Origin: Rhyacichthys aspro
Lineage: Eukaryota; Chordata; Actinopteri; Gobiiformes; Rhyacichthyidae
Length of the DNA stretch: 64,000 bases
Assembly: GCA_036850595.1 (NCBI GenBank)
Contig: CM072148.1
Span: forward strand, 1,221,160 to 1,285,159
Direction: 5' to 3'
Shown: piece after piece, positions 24,655-38,400 of the stretch
How positions within the stretch are numbered: the first letter of the stretch is position 1
Layout of the letters: each line of letters begins with the position of its first letter
Translations under genes and position numbers: made by a program
Notes under the pieces: model-generated
Told to the model about the DNA's origin: nothing
Databases searched by the model: none
What the model saw: the letters and a program-made list of their open reading frames with translations, nothing else

Positions 24655-27600
24655 ATGTTTCCGTCTGTGGCGTATTCCTGTGTGCGTAATGGAGGCAGAC
24701 TGTCCGCTCGCGTCTCCGGGTTTTCCCAGTGCGCTTTATTTCGGACTTTACATGAGAAGCCGGACCCATTACACCTGGCTCCCACCTGGCTCCTCGCGCC
24801 CGGGCTGCGGCTCGTGGCGGGGGCTGTTCCCGCCAGAGCGCTGTCCCTTCCCGCCGCTGGTTCCCCGGTGAAGACCCGACCCCCAGAGGCCGACCCGGAG
24901 GACGGCTTCGGCTCGCTGTCCGCCGCCTTCTCTTCCCGGAGGTCGTTCAGGAAGAGCGGCCCGGGCCTGGAGGAGCTGTACCCGGAGGAGGAGGTCGAGG
25001 AGCGGGCTGTGGAGGAGCAGGAGCCCGGGAAGGAGCGGAGGACGAGGAGGAACACGCCATATTGGTATTTTCTACAGAGTAAGAAGCTCATTAAACAGAA
25101 CAAGGTGAGATGGAGGACTTAAACCTGAAAAAGACTTGATTAGACTTGTCTGGGTCTGACCAGCTTTAAGTCCAGGTTTTAACCTTAGACTGGTCCTTTT
25201 TTTAGTCCTGGATTAGACCTGGTTCTTGTTTGGTCCTGGTTCAGTGTTGGTTTAGGACTTATTTGACCTGGATTAGTCCTGTTTTACCTCCAGTTAAAAC
25301 CTGGTTTAGACCTTGTTTAATCCTAGTTTGGTCCTGTTTCAGTCCTAGTCTAGACCTGTTTTAGTCCTGTCTTAGTACTGGTTTAGTCCTAGTTAAGTCC
25401 TGGTTTTGTCCTGATTTAGACCTTGTTTAGACTTTGCTTAACCCCGGTTTAGTCCGTTCAAACCAGATTTAGGCCTGATTTGGACTTTGCTATGTACTAG
25501 TGTCCATACTTGGTCTAGACCCTGTTTATTATTTATTTATTTGGTTATTTTAGGTACAGTTTTAGTCTTGGATTGGTCTTATTTTGGTCTTTTCCTTTAG
25601 TTTTCACCCGTTATTTCTGTTTAGACACAGAAACGAGAACTGTTTTGTTGTGTTTTATCAGTCGTCTTGCTTCCAGCTCATTTTTCGGGTGTGTTCCAGC
25701 TCCAGGAGGCTTTGGACCTGTTCAGTTCTGACATGTTGAAGGGAGAGCGGCTGCAGCCCGAGGAGTACAACTACAGCGTGTTGATCGGAGGCTGCGGTCG
25801 AGCCGGACAACTCAAAAAGGCCTTCAGACTCTACAATGACGTACGGATTTCTTTTATTTCAAGAAGAAGTAATGTGTTGATTTTTCTATGCACATTTTTA
25901 CAGTGTTTATTTTCCTCCAGATGAAAAAGCGTGGTCTCTCAGCCTCAGACGCGACCTACACCGCTCTGTTTAACGCCTGCGCAGAGTCTCCGTCTAAACA
26001 CGCCGGCCTCCACCACGCGCTGAAGCTGGAACAAGAGCTCCGGCGCAAAAACTACGCCCTGAGCACCGTCACGTACCACGCTCTTCTGAAGGCACACGCC
26101 GTCACCAACCACCTCCAGGCCTGTCTCCACACGTTCAGGGTACGTCCTGGGAATGAAGCGTGTGGCCAGTTTGAGTATGTCACTGTTTGATTTGTGTCTG
26201 TGTTCAGGAGATGCTGCAGAACGGCCATGTGGCGACGCAGGAGACGTTTCATTATCTCCTGATGGGCTGTGTGAAGGAGAAAGAGACTGGCTTCAGACTG
26301 GCTCTACAGGTAATAATGTAAAGTCTGAAGGGCTAAAATACCACATCTTAAAGCTCCACTTCCTGAAAACCAGACCAGTTTTTCCTCCAAAATACTAATC
26401 AATTTGACCAAACTGAAGTTTAGAGTTTAGCGTTAGCTTAGCTGTGACTTCAGCGTCAAAAATGCTTTTCTTTTTTCAGCTGTTTCTCTGTTAAAAGACA
26501 TATTCAGCTGAAAATACACTTTATCTGCAGCTATTAAACTTCCTGGAACGTCATGTGACAAGTGTCGACCAATGTTCCTATCATCTATTACAAAATTACC
26601 ATTTTCCAACTAGAAGAAAAATAAGATGCAACTGGTTTTTATTAAAGAAAGAAATGTCTGACTGAAAAAAGGTCTTCAAACCTTTTTTTTGAAGAGTTTA
26701 TTAATATATTTGGATTATAAATAATCATTTTAACTGAAAAACATTGTAGTTTTCTTGTTTGTTGCTTTTTCTGGTTAAAGCTAATATATGAAAAATATAT
26801 GAAGACTTCTTTGTTTAGCATTGCCTAGATCTAATTGTATCTTTGTGTTTGTTTCAGATTTGGCGTCAGATGCTGAAGTCAAATATTCTCCCAGACTCTA
26901 AGAATTACAACCTCCTCCTGCGAGCTGCAAGGGATTGTGGGATTGGGGATCCTGCTGTGGCTTCGGCGGTTCTGCTCAAGCCTTTGGAGCGTCACGAGAG
27001 GACGACAAAGGGAGCGTCTGGAGTCAAAGAGACAGTAGACGTAGATGTTTTAGAGAAGCAGCTGTTTATTGAGTCAGATCCAAGCAGTGAGCGTTTACAG
27101 AGTCCAGAGTCTTTGACCAAACGAGACTCTGCGCTAACGACGCTAACAAACCACAGCACAACACTCACACCTGAGGATTTAAGACCGAATTCTTCCGCCC
27201 CGAACTTACTGGATGTGTTTGAGGGTCAGAGCGGTGGCGTGGTCTCTCTCTGTGCTGTGGAGGCAGTGTCAGATCGCCTCGCTCTCATCGGAGGAGCTCG
27301 AGGTTTCCTCAGAAATATGGACGCTCGAGGGCTCAAACCGGACCTGAAAACCCTCACGCTGTTGGCCGACGCCACGGAGCCCGGCCACGAGTCTTTTCAA
27401 ATGTTGTTGAGAGTCGCAAAGCAGCATCAGGTCAAGCTCGACGTGGCGTTCTTTAACTCCGTGATTCGCAGATCGGCCAAAGCTGGGGACATGGAGACAG
27501 CTCAGGTAAAAACACACATCGGGGCCGAGCGGATTATCTCCTGTTTTATCAATTCTGCAGCGTCGACATTTAAGAGGAGGAGTTGCTAAAGAGATGATGT

Positions 27601-29816
27601 GGATGAGACTCCCTTCCACTGCTCTCTGATGTTGTTCTGCAGCTGCCTTTTGTTTTTCTAGTCCTCCTTTGCCTCCTTTAAACGCCTCTTGCTTTAGTCT
27701 AACTTTGTCCCTACTTTTAAAAGCCTTCTCTTTATTAATCTCACTATAGTTTCGGGTCCTGTACTAGGAAACTGATTCAGGAGGTTAGTCAGTTCAGGGT
27801 TTTCAGGATCATAAAGCTGGTCTCTGTAAAAACCTGTGCTGAACATGCTTTGGAACAGGTTCAGACCCAGGTAGAGGTTAGAAACACGGCCCATTGACCA
27901 ATCAGGGACGAGAAATGAACTTTACCTCAGAGGTTTAAACGCATTAATAGCTCCATTTAAAGTAAGTGGACAGCAGCAGCTCTCCCCTGTTTTGTTTTGA
28001 TTTACTTACAGTTTTATAAAACACTGCTTGAATGGATTTATTTATTTTTATCCTGTATTTACACCTAACTACATGCTACAAAGGCAGCTCTATGACATTT
28101 GGAAAGGATTCATTAGTGTTTAGAGTCTTGTCTCACTCATATTCCACAAATAGTACTTTTTGTTGGAGTTAGTTGTGATCGACTGGAGCTGAAGTGTGTG
28201 ATCTCTTTCAGACGGTGTTGAGTGTTATGCGACAGAGGAACGTGAGCGTGGACGTGCAGACGTTTGGGAGTCTGGCTCTGGGCTGTGAGCAGAAGAAGGA
28301 TGGACTGCAGCTGCTCAAACACATGGAGGTAATGAAGACTTCACTGTTCACTTCACACTCGAATCTGAGGTTGAAGGTTTCATCTTCATTTAAGTCTTTA
28401 TCACATCAGTTTGTTAACATTTATTCCTCTATTTATGCCCCATTTGCATGCATCATTTTATAATTTCCATCTTAAACCTGTTCAAACCAAACTAAAAACA
28501 GTTAAAATCCAATTAAATCCTGTTCTAATCTGAATAAAACCTGTTCAAATCAAACCAAAACCTATTTAAATCCAACTAAATCCATCAAAATCCTGTTAAA
28601 ACTCAACTAAAACCCTTTGAAATCCAAAAATAATTTTGTGAATTCACAATTTATGCTACTTTGCCCTCAATTTAAGCCCCACTTTTGCCTCTTTAAAATG
28701 GTTACCCTTGTTTACTGTCATTTTGCACCTTCACCTTCCAAATGTATCAGAGGAACAAATAAAACAATGCAAAGGGCTTTATTTGGTCCCTGGGCCTTGA
28801 GTATTTACAGACCAATGGATCTCACTGGAGTTAATACTTCATATCTGTTCATGTCTAATCCACAGGAGTCAGGGATCAGACCTAATGTCCACGTGTTCTC
28901 CGCTCTGATTGGTCGAGCAGCTCGCAGACTGGATTACATTTACCTTAAAAACCTGCTGCAGCTCATGAAGGACAAGGAGGTGTGGCCTAATGAGGTCATC
29001 ATCAGACAGCTGGAGTTTGCCTCGCAGTATCCTCCGAACTACGACCAGGTGAGTGGAACCGAGAGAGTGGCTTTAAGATGAGCTCTGCATCGTAAACACT
29101 TGAAGCCGAGCATTCACTGCGATTTTCAGAAGTTTTGGACGCAGCAAACCATTGAACTGAACAGTGTCAGCGCAGAAATAATGATCTTTGTCTTTCCTCG
29201 AGTGACATTTACTCAAACAGTGCCTGGTTTTCTTGCTTTGGCTGAAAATATCTTCTGTACCTTAAATCAGAGATATATAATTCTAATTTGCCTTCTACAA
29301 TAACCATAGGGTCATTCCACTGGAAATGTGTACATTTCAGAAGAAAATCCAGTCCCAGTTTATGTGACTGTTGCACCTCATTATTAGGACTCCCATTAGT
29401 CTGTCTGATTTGTGTTTTTGGCTTCTGAGATCTGAGTGTTGGTTGGAAAAAAGATGATGTACTTTTAATGGGCAAAGTAGAGACTAAATAAAAAAGGTAA
29501 CACATCCCGGTGTACCACACAAAAAGTGCTGAAGACAAAGAGCTTAAGCACCTAAACTTCACTGAACTAATCCATCTCCTCTTTACTCTAATCCCAGTAC
29601 AAACGCAGGAACAACTACTTGGTCCACATCGATGGTTTTCGTGGTTATTACCAGCATTGGCTCAGGATGATGCCTGCGCAGACGGACGAGCAGACGCAGA
29701 CAGAGGCTGCAGAGACAGGACCTGAAGCAGCAGACGGACTGACCCCGGCTCAAATGAACCAAAGAGCAGCCGCTCGGAGATTCCACTCTAAAAGAAAAGA
29801 GACGAGCGGGACTTAA
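24655..29816 (+). CDS. ptcd1: Pentatricopeptide repeat domain protein 1
   Basis: Coding exons 24655-25104, 25700-25840, 25921-26139, 26208-26309, 26858-27505, 28212-28328, 28866-29048 and 29598-29816, all phase 0, total 2079 bases (692 residues; human PTCD1 700). The N-terminus is Arg/Ser/Ala-rich with few acids, as expected of a mitochondrial presequence. PPR helical hairpins begin at about residue 150 (YNYSVLIGGCGRAGQLKKAF, ATYTALFNACAESP, TYHALLKAHA, ETFHYLLMGC). A low-complexity linker at about 290-345 precedes the C-terminal block (DRLALIGG, VIRQLEFASQYPP, IDGFRGYY). PTCD1 acts in the mitochondrial matrix in processing of leucine tRNA precursors and 16S rRNA and large-subunit assembly. 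It starts about 0.64 kb after fbxl18 on the same strand. Confidence 0.95.
25140..25500 (+). repeat. Degenerate GGTTTAGTCCTG tandem repeat, ptcd1 intron 1
   Basis: Loose tandem copies of TTTAGTCCTGG, TTTAGACCTGG and TTAAGTCCTGG, spaced about 11-24 bp. The wording resembles the repeats at 45670-45912 (TGGTTTAGTCCAG). Confidence 0.7.
26345..26580 (+). repeat. Dispersed repeat family 2, copy 1
   Basis: Shares TTTGACCAAACTGAAGTTTA, GACATATTCAGCTGAAAATA and GTCATGTGACAAGTGTCGAC with 59040-59400 (same strand) and, inverted, with 43300-43660. It lies in ptcd1 intron 4. Long near-identical segments suggest a fairly recent non-autonomous element. Confidence 0.75.
28470..28625 (+). repeat. 21-bp minisatellite, ptcd1 intron 6
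   Basis: Six or seven diverged copies of the CTAAAACCTGTTCAAATC unit seen in fbxl18 intron 5, same orientation. Confidence 0.8.
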
Positions 29817-30010
29817 ACTCAGACCGAGTGGGTCTGAAATAAAACCAGAGGTTGCACTGAAATATACCAAAGCACCTTCAACTTTAGTGGAATAGAATTA
29901 AAAAGTTGAATGACAATTGAAGCAAATAAAAAGTGTATTATGTACAGAATGATGTGATAAAGAGGATTAAACTGTTTCTTATATTTAAATAAACCTGTGC
30001 CTATGTGTCA

Positions 30011-30016
30011 AATAAA
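30011..30016 (+). terminator. ptcd1: Poly(A) signal of ptcd1
   Basis: AATAAA about 195 bases after the stop; another AATAAA lies at about 29989. The spacer 30017-30900 shows only the SINE-like piece at 30250-30380 and AT-rich DNA. Confidence 0.6.
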
Positions 30017-30249
30017 ATCTTTGATCACATGCTCCTTACGTTATCTTGGGTTCTGGCTTCATGGAGGGAGATGTTCTCATACATTCAACAGAAATAAAAC
30101 AAATATTCTACATTTTCATGCTCCTGAAGAGAACATTTAGAAAAGTAAATATTGTGTATGTAGTAAAATTAGTTCACTTCACTTTCCAACAGTTTGATGA
30201 AGTGTTGTTTCACAGCTGCAGGTAAATGCTTCCAAATTATATTTAAGAA

Positions 30250-30380
30250 GTTGTTTTGGTTTTTTTGCCTTTATTTGAAAGCATAGACTGGACACAAGGT
30301 GAGAGAGAGGGGAATGGAACCCAGGTCTCCTGAGTATATGGTATGTGCTTCAACAGGTGAGACCCTATGGTGTCAGAAAA
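30250..30380 (-). repeat. SINE-like fragment
   Basis: TTTGCCTTTATTTGAAAGCA followed by GGGGAATGGAACCCAGGTCTC, similar in layout to 17300-17475. On the minus strand it carries a B-box-like GGGTTCCATTCC. Old and incomplete. Confidence 0.4.
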
Positions 30381-30924
30381 TGCTTCCAAATACAGTAAAT
30401 GTAAAAGCTATGTGTGATGATCTACCTCTTTCTTAAGTTTCAAAGGTTACACATGATCTGAACGGTGTAATATTTTGTATATAAACGTTGGAATAAAAAT
30501 AGAGCAGATATAGATTTTTTTTCTCCAACAGTTTTGTGCATTAATCGGTATTTCATTTTGAGACTGATATTTGAAATCTGAAAATAAATGTATAAATGAT
30601 ACATTTTAAATAAAAAGATTAAGAGTCGGAAGATATTCTACATAAGTTTGCTAATTTTCAAATCAACTGGGTATAATTTTCTGAAAGAACTAGAAAGTGA
30701 TTTGAATAAAATGAATAGTAGTATTAATAATAGTTCTTTCAGAAAATAATAGCCTAAGGTACAGTGACAGTAAAATGCATTAGATCAATATTTATTTGTT
30801 TTGGATGATCCCAAATGCAGGAAGTTAACCTGGCGCCCGTATGAAAACCTCCTCCAGACCAGTAGGAGTCGCAGCAGGAACCTGAGTCCATTTAAGCACC
30901 AACAAAAGTCCACGAAGAAGAAGA

Positions 30925-31015
30925 AAGGCCGCTAACTTCCGGTGTCGGGGTGGATTCAGGACACAGGCGCGAAACTGCTTCAGCCGCTGTTTACTTTAGG
31001 ATTTAGAGTTTAAAG
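30925..31015 (+). promoter_or_regulatory. Promoter/5' UTR exon of the unrecognised SIM/Cys-cluster gene
   Basis: An ETS-type ACTTCCGG at about 30934-30941, then a GC-rich stretch and a splice donor AAAG|GTAAGAG after 31015. Matched to an acceptor at 31675, it gives an untranslated first exon. Confidence 0.55.
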
Positions 31016-31684
31016 GTAAGAGACAAGTTTAGAGAGAAAAACTATGGATTCTGCGATACGTTTAGAAAGTTTTATGAAGTTAGTCTCTTTATGTCAAAAT
31101 GTAGAAAGACAGAAAATTGAAATAATGTGGCTACTGTTGTGAATCCTACAGGAAACTAAAAAACAAACAGAAAACACAGCTTTAAAGTCTTTCTAAAGCC
31201 TTTGTTCATGTCCACTTCCTTTTTGTAGTATTGATTTAAATTGTTTAATACAATTTAACATGTGTAATTAGTTTAATGAGCAGCATATGGTCCACATTAA
31301 CTAAATTATCTGCAATAATTAACATGAAGGAACATGTATTTAGCTTTCAGTCAATTAGACTTTGTTATAAAATTAAATGGGGTAGTTTTTACAGATTTTT
31401 TTTTTTTAATTATGTGTACAAAAAAAATCTGCACCACAGATGACACAGAGGAAACAAAGAACTTAACTAAATGTTGCTGACATTTGCTGTATTCACTTTG
31501 AATAACATTCTTGAGACATTTGGGGATGAGCTTTTATTGGCACAAGATCTTGTTTTTTTATGTATTGTTTGTTATGAACCAACTTTGTGTGACTGAAATA
31601 AAGATTGAATTGAATTGTCAGACTCCTACAGCCTTAATAATCTTAATTACAGTTGCCCTCTTTTCTTTGTGGCAGACATTTGTG

Positions 31685-34600
31685 ATGTTCACAGCAGTGA
31701 GCGCTGCAGAGATAATCATTCTCAGCGATGACGACCAAGAAGACGTGAAAACGGACGGCTCTGTTCTGTTTGTGGAGGTGGAAGACGTGCAGAAGAACGG
31801 TAACAGCTCATGAACACAGTGATTCTGTTCAATGGGGTTACTTAAACTTATATAATCTCTTCCACTGATCACAGACAGTGTGTTATGTCCGAGTGCTGTG
31901 GACGAAGACCTGGTGGTGACCTTCTCCCGTCGCGCTGATCTACTGCCTCACGCTCGCTATGACTGTCCTCTTCATGCTTTCACGTAAATATCCAGCCCCT
32001 CACTTGGATTTAATTTTTGTGTTTTGTCACTGTGTGTTTTCTTCTGTGGATCAGGGCGACGGAGACTGAGGTCACTGCTCCTGTCGACAGTAACCAGCTC
32101 ATCTGTGAACAGTGTTTCTGCTACGTCTGTGACAAACTGGCCTCAGCGGTGAGTTTGTGTCACCGTCTGAAACAGCTGCTGTGTTTCAGTGTCACTCTAA
32201 ACACTAACACCATCTAACAAGAATAACACTAACTTTAAGAGCTGGAATAAGTACTGCACAGTTTCTCCTCAGAGCCTTATGTTTCCACTGAGCTGGGTCC
32301 AGAGACGTCTGCTGCAGAAACAGACACAAAAGTCCTGTCTCTATTTGAGAAATAAAACGCATTTGAAGCAAACTTGGATCATTGTTAATATTGAATCTAA
32401 ATCAGAGTAAATCCTGGAGGTTCAGCTGCTGCAGGAAACATTCAACTGTTTCTGTTTATTCCCATCTTTCTCAACATTAAATTCATAGCTGCAGCAGTTT
32501 CCTCTCATTTAGACTCAATATTTGAGTTTGTACAGGTTCTGCTTGTGTTTAATGTAGTGTAGACCATAAATACAATGTTTAAATTCATGAAGCGAGAGCG
32601 AGACACTGACCACGTTTAAAACCACAAACAACTGGTGATAATAAACACAAGCTTTTTCGTTTAATGTTTAGCTGTTAAAAAAAAGTTAAAGAAATGTATG
32701 TTGATCCTGATGAGAGCCAAAATAAAATAATAAGATAAGAATAATGAGTGTTTTGCCCTCTTTGAGAGCAGCCTGTGTTTCTACAGTAACAGATGAACAG
32801 AATGAATGGAGTGTGACCCGGTTGTGTTTTCAGTGTGGGTTGTGTTTTCAGTGTGGGTTGTGTTTTCAGTGTGGGTTGTGTTTTTCAGTGTGACGTGTGG
32901 AGCTGCAGCGGCGTCTGTCACTGCAACAGCCACAACAAGAGCAACTTCTGGAACGACCTGAGGAACCGCTCTCTGCTCGGAGGCCTCCAGACCTTTAACC
33001 TCACTCTGTCGGAGATGGACACTAACCTGAGACGCGCAGGTTATCATTCTTACTCATTCTGCTCAGTCCTTTGCGCCGCCTCGGTCTAATACGCTCTCAC
33101 CATTTCTGTTTTTCCAGAAATGTTACTAGAAAACTTCAAAAAAGAGCTGTTTGTGAAGTTCTCTGTGTATTTGAACGGGAAACCGGCCGAGCAGTACGGT
33201 ATTAAGTCTCAAGGGGTTGTTCACGAGTAAGTGTTGTTCCCTTGGGAGAGCTGGAAGAAGTGTCTGGGGAGAGAGGTAGAAATAAGAATCATAGCTTAGT
33301 GTTTTTGTGTAGAATTATTCACATTTTGTAATATCCAGGTAAATATTGTACCGTGGACTTGTTCAGGTTTGATCTGATTACAGTTTTTGACATAAACACA
33401 GCCCCAGAATCACAGATAATAAACTGTGAAGTGTTTATTGTGAGTTTTTAATATCTTTCCGGCTCTCATAACCGTCTGAGTGTTTATCTGCAGCTACTCT
33501 CCGGTGTTCGAGTGCGTTTCCTCGTTCCTGAACCTGGCAGAAGAACAGGACGGCAGAGCGGCAGCCATCATGAAGCTGGGGGCGGCGGCCGACTTTGTGC
33601 GACATTTTCCACTCTCAGGGTACGGCTCAGGGATTAATTCAGACAAACGTTTGAACCTCGTAATAATTCTGTTTCCTCTTTGATGCTGTGTTTGTCGTTC
33701 CGTAGGGTTGTGCAGTTACAGACGCCGATGGCTAACGCTGCAGAAGCCAGACTCACTTTAATGAACAGGTAAAAGAGTGAGCCATAAGATATGACCTTAG
33801 ATTTAAGCAGATATTCTAGTTTTATTCAACTTTATGTTCCTTTAACCCAAGTCCAACTGGGCCAAACACCCATTATTCTATTTTATTTTGGCTCTCATCA
33901 GGAACAATATATATTTCTTTGGCAGTTTTTATTACATTTGGTACACTCAATAATGTACTTAAAAGCTTAAAAAAGTATTTTAGACGTTGTTGGTACAGCC
34001 TTGTTTCCACTCGGATGGTGTGGGTCAGTTTCCATTCCCTAAAGGTGACCAAAGTGTCCCCAAAAAGTGTACTGAACCACTTTTAATTTTGACTTTTAAT
34101 ATTGATTTATCTCCTGTTTCTTTTTCTAAATCAAATTTAATTAAAACATGTTTTCCTCTGTTAAACAACATTCAAATATCACAGCTCATTTCATTATAAT
34201 ATTCAAAATAGTTATTGTATCATGAAGATTTTCCAGCTCTAGTTCACACTGAGACTGACTTATTTTCTTAATAATTCCATGTGTTCTTGATATTATTTCA
34301 GGGTGGTCTCCTCTTTACAAAGACAAATCATTCGGGGCGAGCTTCAAGCAGAATTCATCCACAAACTGCAGGAATTTTACAAAAAGTTGTCGTTTCCCGC
34401 TCAGCTCAAGAGCCTGAAGAACAGGTACACGTCTGACTTCAGGTCGTTCTCAGAAAGAGCCGTGAGAGTGTTTTCTGAGCGTTGTGTGCGTCTCCAGCCT
34501 CTGCGTTCGTCTCTGGGAGGACGTCCTGCTGGTGTCGGTGCTGAAGGGACAGAACGTGAGCGGCGTCCGCAAAGATAAAGGGAAGAAAGATGTGCTGACG

Positions 34601-35428
34601 GAGCAGATTTCTGTGGTTCTGCTGCGGATGGAGCTGCTGCAGGAACAGCGACGGTAAACTACATGAACAACTGTAGAAACTGAGGGTGCTTTATGTTGAA
34701 AATATAACGACAAAGCACTAGAGCTGACAGTGTTTTCATTTTAATATAAGCGTCAAGGAAATATGTGCAGACTTTAACCAGTTATAAATGCTTTGGCTTA
34801 AAGTGGTTTAACTTGGACCTGAAATAGTTTTGGATTTAAACTGGCTAAACCCAGATCTGGAGGGGTTTTGAGTGCTTAAAGTCAGAGCTCAATCAATTAA
34901 AATGGTTTTAACTGATCTAAAACTGGATTTGAACAGGTTTAAAGTGCTTTAACTTGTGACCTAACTGGTTTTGAGTGGCTTCCAGGTGGATTTGGGTGAG
35001 TTTAAAGTCGTTTAACGTGGACTGTTACTGGTTTTAAGTGGTTTTAAAGTGGTTATAGATGGATTTGGGTGAGTTTAAAGTTGTTTAACCTGGACTGTAA
35101 CTGGTTTTAAGTGGTTTTAAACTGGTTATAGAAGGATTTGGGTGAGTTTAAAGTGGTTTTACCTGGACTGTAACTGGTTTTAAGTGGTTTTAAACTGGTT
35201 ACAGGTGGATTTGGGTGAGTTTAATGTGGTTTAACCTGGACTGTAACTGGTTTTAAGTGGTTTTAAACTGGTTATAGATGGATTTTCCTGTTAATGATCC
35301 TAAAACTGAGCATGTGCAGGTACAGAGAGCTGTGTCGTTACCTGAGAGTGGTCCAGACGGATGACCCCAAAACGTAAGAGGCTCAGATCTCTCTAAATCT
35401 CCTGGTGTGTGTGTCTGTGTGTGTGTGT

Positions 35429-35469
<41 letters not shown>

Positions 35470-38400
35470 GGTTGATAGTTGGACACATTCCCATCTTCTT
35501 CTCTTCTTTAGTTTCCGGCAGGTCCTCGATCTCATGCCGTACTTCTTGTGTCTGGACGGGAACTTCAGCTCGGCTCTTCAGACGTTATCGTCCGGACCCA
35601 GCTCACGCCTCACGCCAGACCTCTTCCTGCTGTTTTTTAAAATCTTTCAAAACGGCAAAGCTCCGGTTCAGGTCGTCGGTCCAGGGTCAGAGCTCAGCTT
35701 TCCCAGAGTTCCCTGGGAGCCTATCACAGGTCAGACACAGAAGGGTTTTAGAGAAGTGTTGTAAGGCTAATGTTGGAAAGTCAAATGATCAAGTTTTGAA
35801 TGTGCAAAGCCATTAGTACGAGTTTTTTTACTGAAATATTTTAAACTTTCCTGAAACTTGAGCCGACTTCATGTGCATTTTTCATTCATTTTTCAAGCAC
35901 CTGAATGCAACATTTTTCCTGATCATAATCGAGGGTTATTCTTGTGTAAAAATCCTCCAAAACCTCTATTATTGGTTCTGCTTTAATGTTTCATGCTCCG
36001 TATTACACTTTAAAAGCCTATTTTAATGTGTTTGTGTTTGAAGACAATTCTTATTTACCACAGTTACTTATTTCTCGATGTGTTTTGTTTCGATGTTGTC
36101 CTGTTGTGGTGTAGGAGCTGTGAGGCTGAAGCGGCTGGAGCTGGTGAAGTTCGCTCTCAGAGTTCAGAGCTACAGTTCTGCAGTGTCTGATGATGTGAGT
36201 CTCTGTGTTTAGTTCTAGTTTGATGTGGTTGGTCTGTGGTTGATGTTAGTTACAGTAGCATCACAAACACAAGGCTCTGCCACTTCCTCTTGTTTTGAAT
36301 AGCACTTCCTGTACATTCTGGATGTATTCAAATGAAGACAGTGAGAACATATATTACATTTATATTATGTGGTTTATTCTAATAATAAATCAGAGACTTC
36401 TCAGTTCTATAAATATGCTCCTGAAACAACAGCTTATATTCATACTTTTGTTCCAGAAATTTCCATCTTCCAAACCTTTTACCTTCAAATATTGCATCTA
36501 TTTTTTAATCAAACATCTAAACATTTAACAAGCTAAGTTTAAAATGTGGTTTATAAAGTCTAGACAGCTACTTATTCTGTTCGTCTGAGGCAGAGACAGT
36601 GTGAACATGAATGAGACCCTGATGTGTGTTGGTCCTGACCCAGGCTCAGTGTTGGAGCGCCGTGCTCTCATTGGTCAGTTCTCCTCATGGATCCCACTGC
36701 GGTCTCCCAGAACCCAGTCTGGACTTCCTCCAGGTGAGTTCATCTGCCTCTTATTCATCAGAGTCACGTAGAAACGAGGGCAGAAGTATATGGTCCTAGA
36801 GAAATATTAAATACAACTAACGTGACAATGCTTTTCTTGGTCTTAATAACTGTTTTCCTCAGGTCTGGCGTAGGTTTGAATGCAGTAAATGTCAAAGACT
36901 GTGTGAAAATGGACTCTTTCTCTTGGAGTGTGTTTGATAAATGAGGCCACTGTGCTCTCACATCAACAACTGCTCTGACTGTGCTCAAAGCTCCGATAAA
37001 GTCCTGATTTTGAGTTATTTCCAGACATGAAACAATACAGTATTTATTTAATTGATCAGTAGCATCACATACAGTATGTCACTAAAGTAAAAGGTGAACA
37101 TAACAGACAAAAAGGTGCATCTGATCAGGAGGTAAACATTACAACAAAGAAGTCACAATTCATTCATTCATTGTTTCCATTAAAAACGTTTCTTGAACCA
37201 CATGTTGAGTTCCCTCTGTGTGACTCCCTCTGGTCTGTTGTTATTCACAGGAATCTAAAGCTGTGGTGAGGTCCATTCTTCTCAGCCAGAACTCCATCAA
37301 CTTCCACATCCCTCGTCACTTTCAGGAGGTCTGTTCTTCACTGAAATGAGTCTAAAGGAGTTGCAGGTACTGACTGAGGTGTGTGTGCAGGTTTACCCCG
37401 ACCAGGCCCTGCTGCTGCTGCTGACGGGGGCTTTATCTCTGAGAATCCTCAAAGGACCCCTGAGCCCAGTGCTGCCGGTGCTCCGCTGTTTTCAGGTTCT
37501 GTTCTGTTCTCCAGTTTGCGTCGAGTCTGAGGGCTGAGACGTGAAACTGACAGGTGTTTTTGTCGGTTTGTGTTTCAGAAGAACGTGTGGGCTCTCAGGT
37601 GTCTGTGGGACGACCTGTCCCTGAGCGAGCGCCTCAGCTCCTTCACCCACCAACTCTCACAGGAGACCAACAGCACAGGTCACACCAGCAGGGCTTTGGG
37701 AATATTCATGAATAATTGATGATTTTCCAAAGGATCAAAAGGGATCAGATCTTTGAAGAGAACAGTAAAAGAGAGACAGAGTTCATGTTGTTTTTGTGTT
37801 TGTTAAATCCAGATGAGTCCATAGACTTCCTTCAGACGGTTATTCCCTTCTCCTTCTCCTCGTTACGCCACTTGGACCAGTGAGTATTCCAGCGTAACAT
37901 TCAGGCTTTTACCTCCAGCTGTTCTTTTCCTGGACACGTGTTCTTCTGTAAATGTGAACTAAGCTGTGCCTCTCTTCCATGTCCTGTCCTGGCGGTGAAC
38001 AGCACTTACTGTAAGTGTCTGTGGATCACGTGGTGGTTTCTCATGACTGTGTTGCTCTGCTGATGCACTCCTCCTTGTGTTGTAGGCAGTCCAGCGCAGA
38101 AGAGGACTCTACACATCCTCAATGAGAGCTGACAACAGTGAGTACAACCAGTCTTTTTAGATGTGTACAGTCAGGTGTATTCACTCAGAAGGTTACCAAC
38201 ATTAGGGCTGCACACAGTTAAAACAAGACAGCAAACAAAAACATCTAATAACTCTTCTTCAAAGTTGCACCAAACTAATCCAAGTGTAACTCCGGTGTTT
38301 TAAAAGAAAGAAACTGCAGCACCTCAAAAAAGGAGCTGCACTCAGGTTTTTATTTAGTGTAAAAACTCAAGTGTAAACATTAACTTAAAGCCATAAAACA

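Noticed and set aside
35405..35816. ORFs of Val/Cys runs next to a real exon
   Set aside because: Read-through of the (GT)n microsatellite into exon 35512-35729; only the phase set by the acceptor at 35511 fits.
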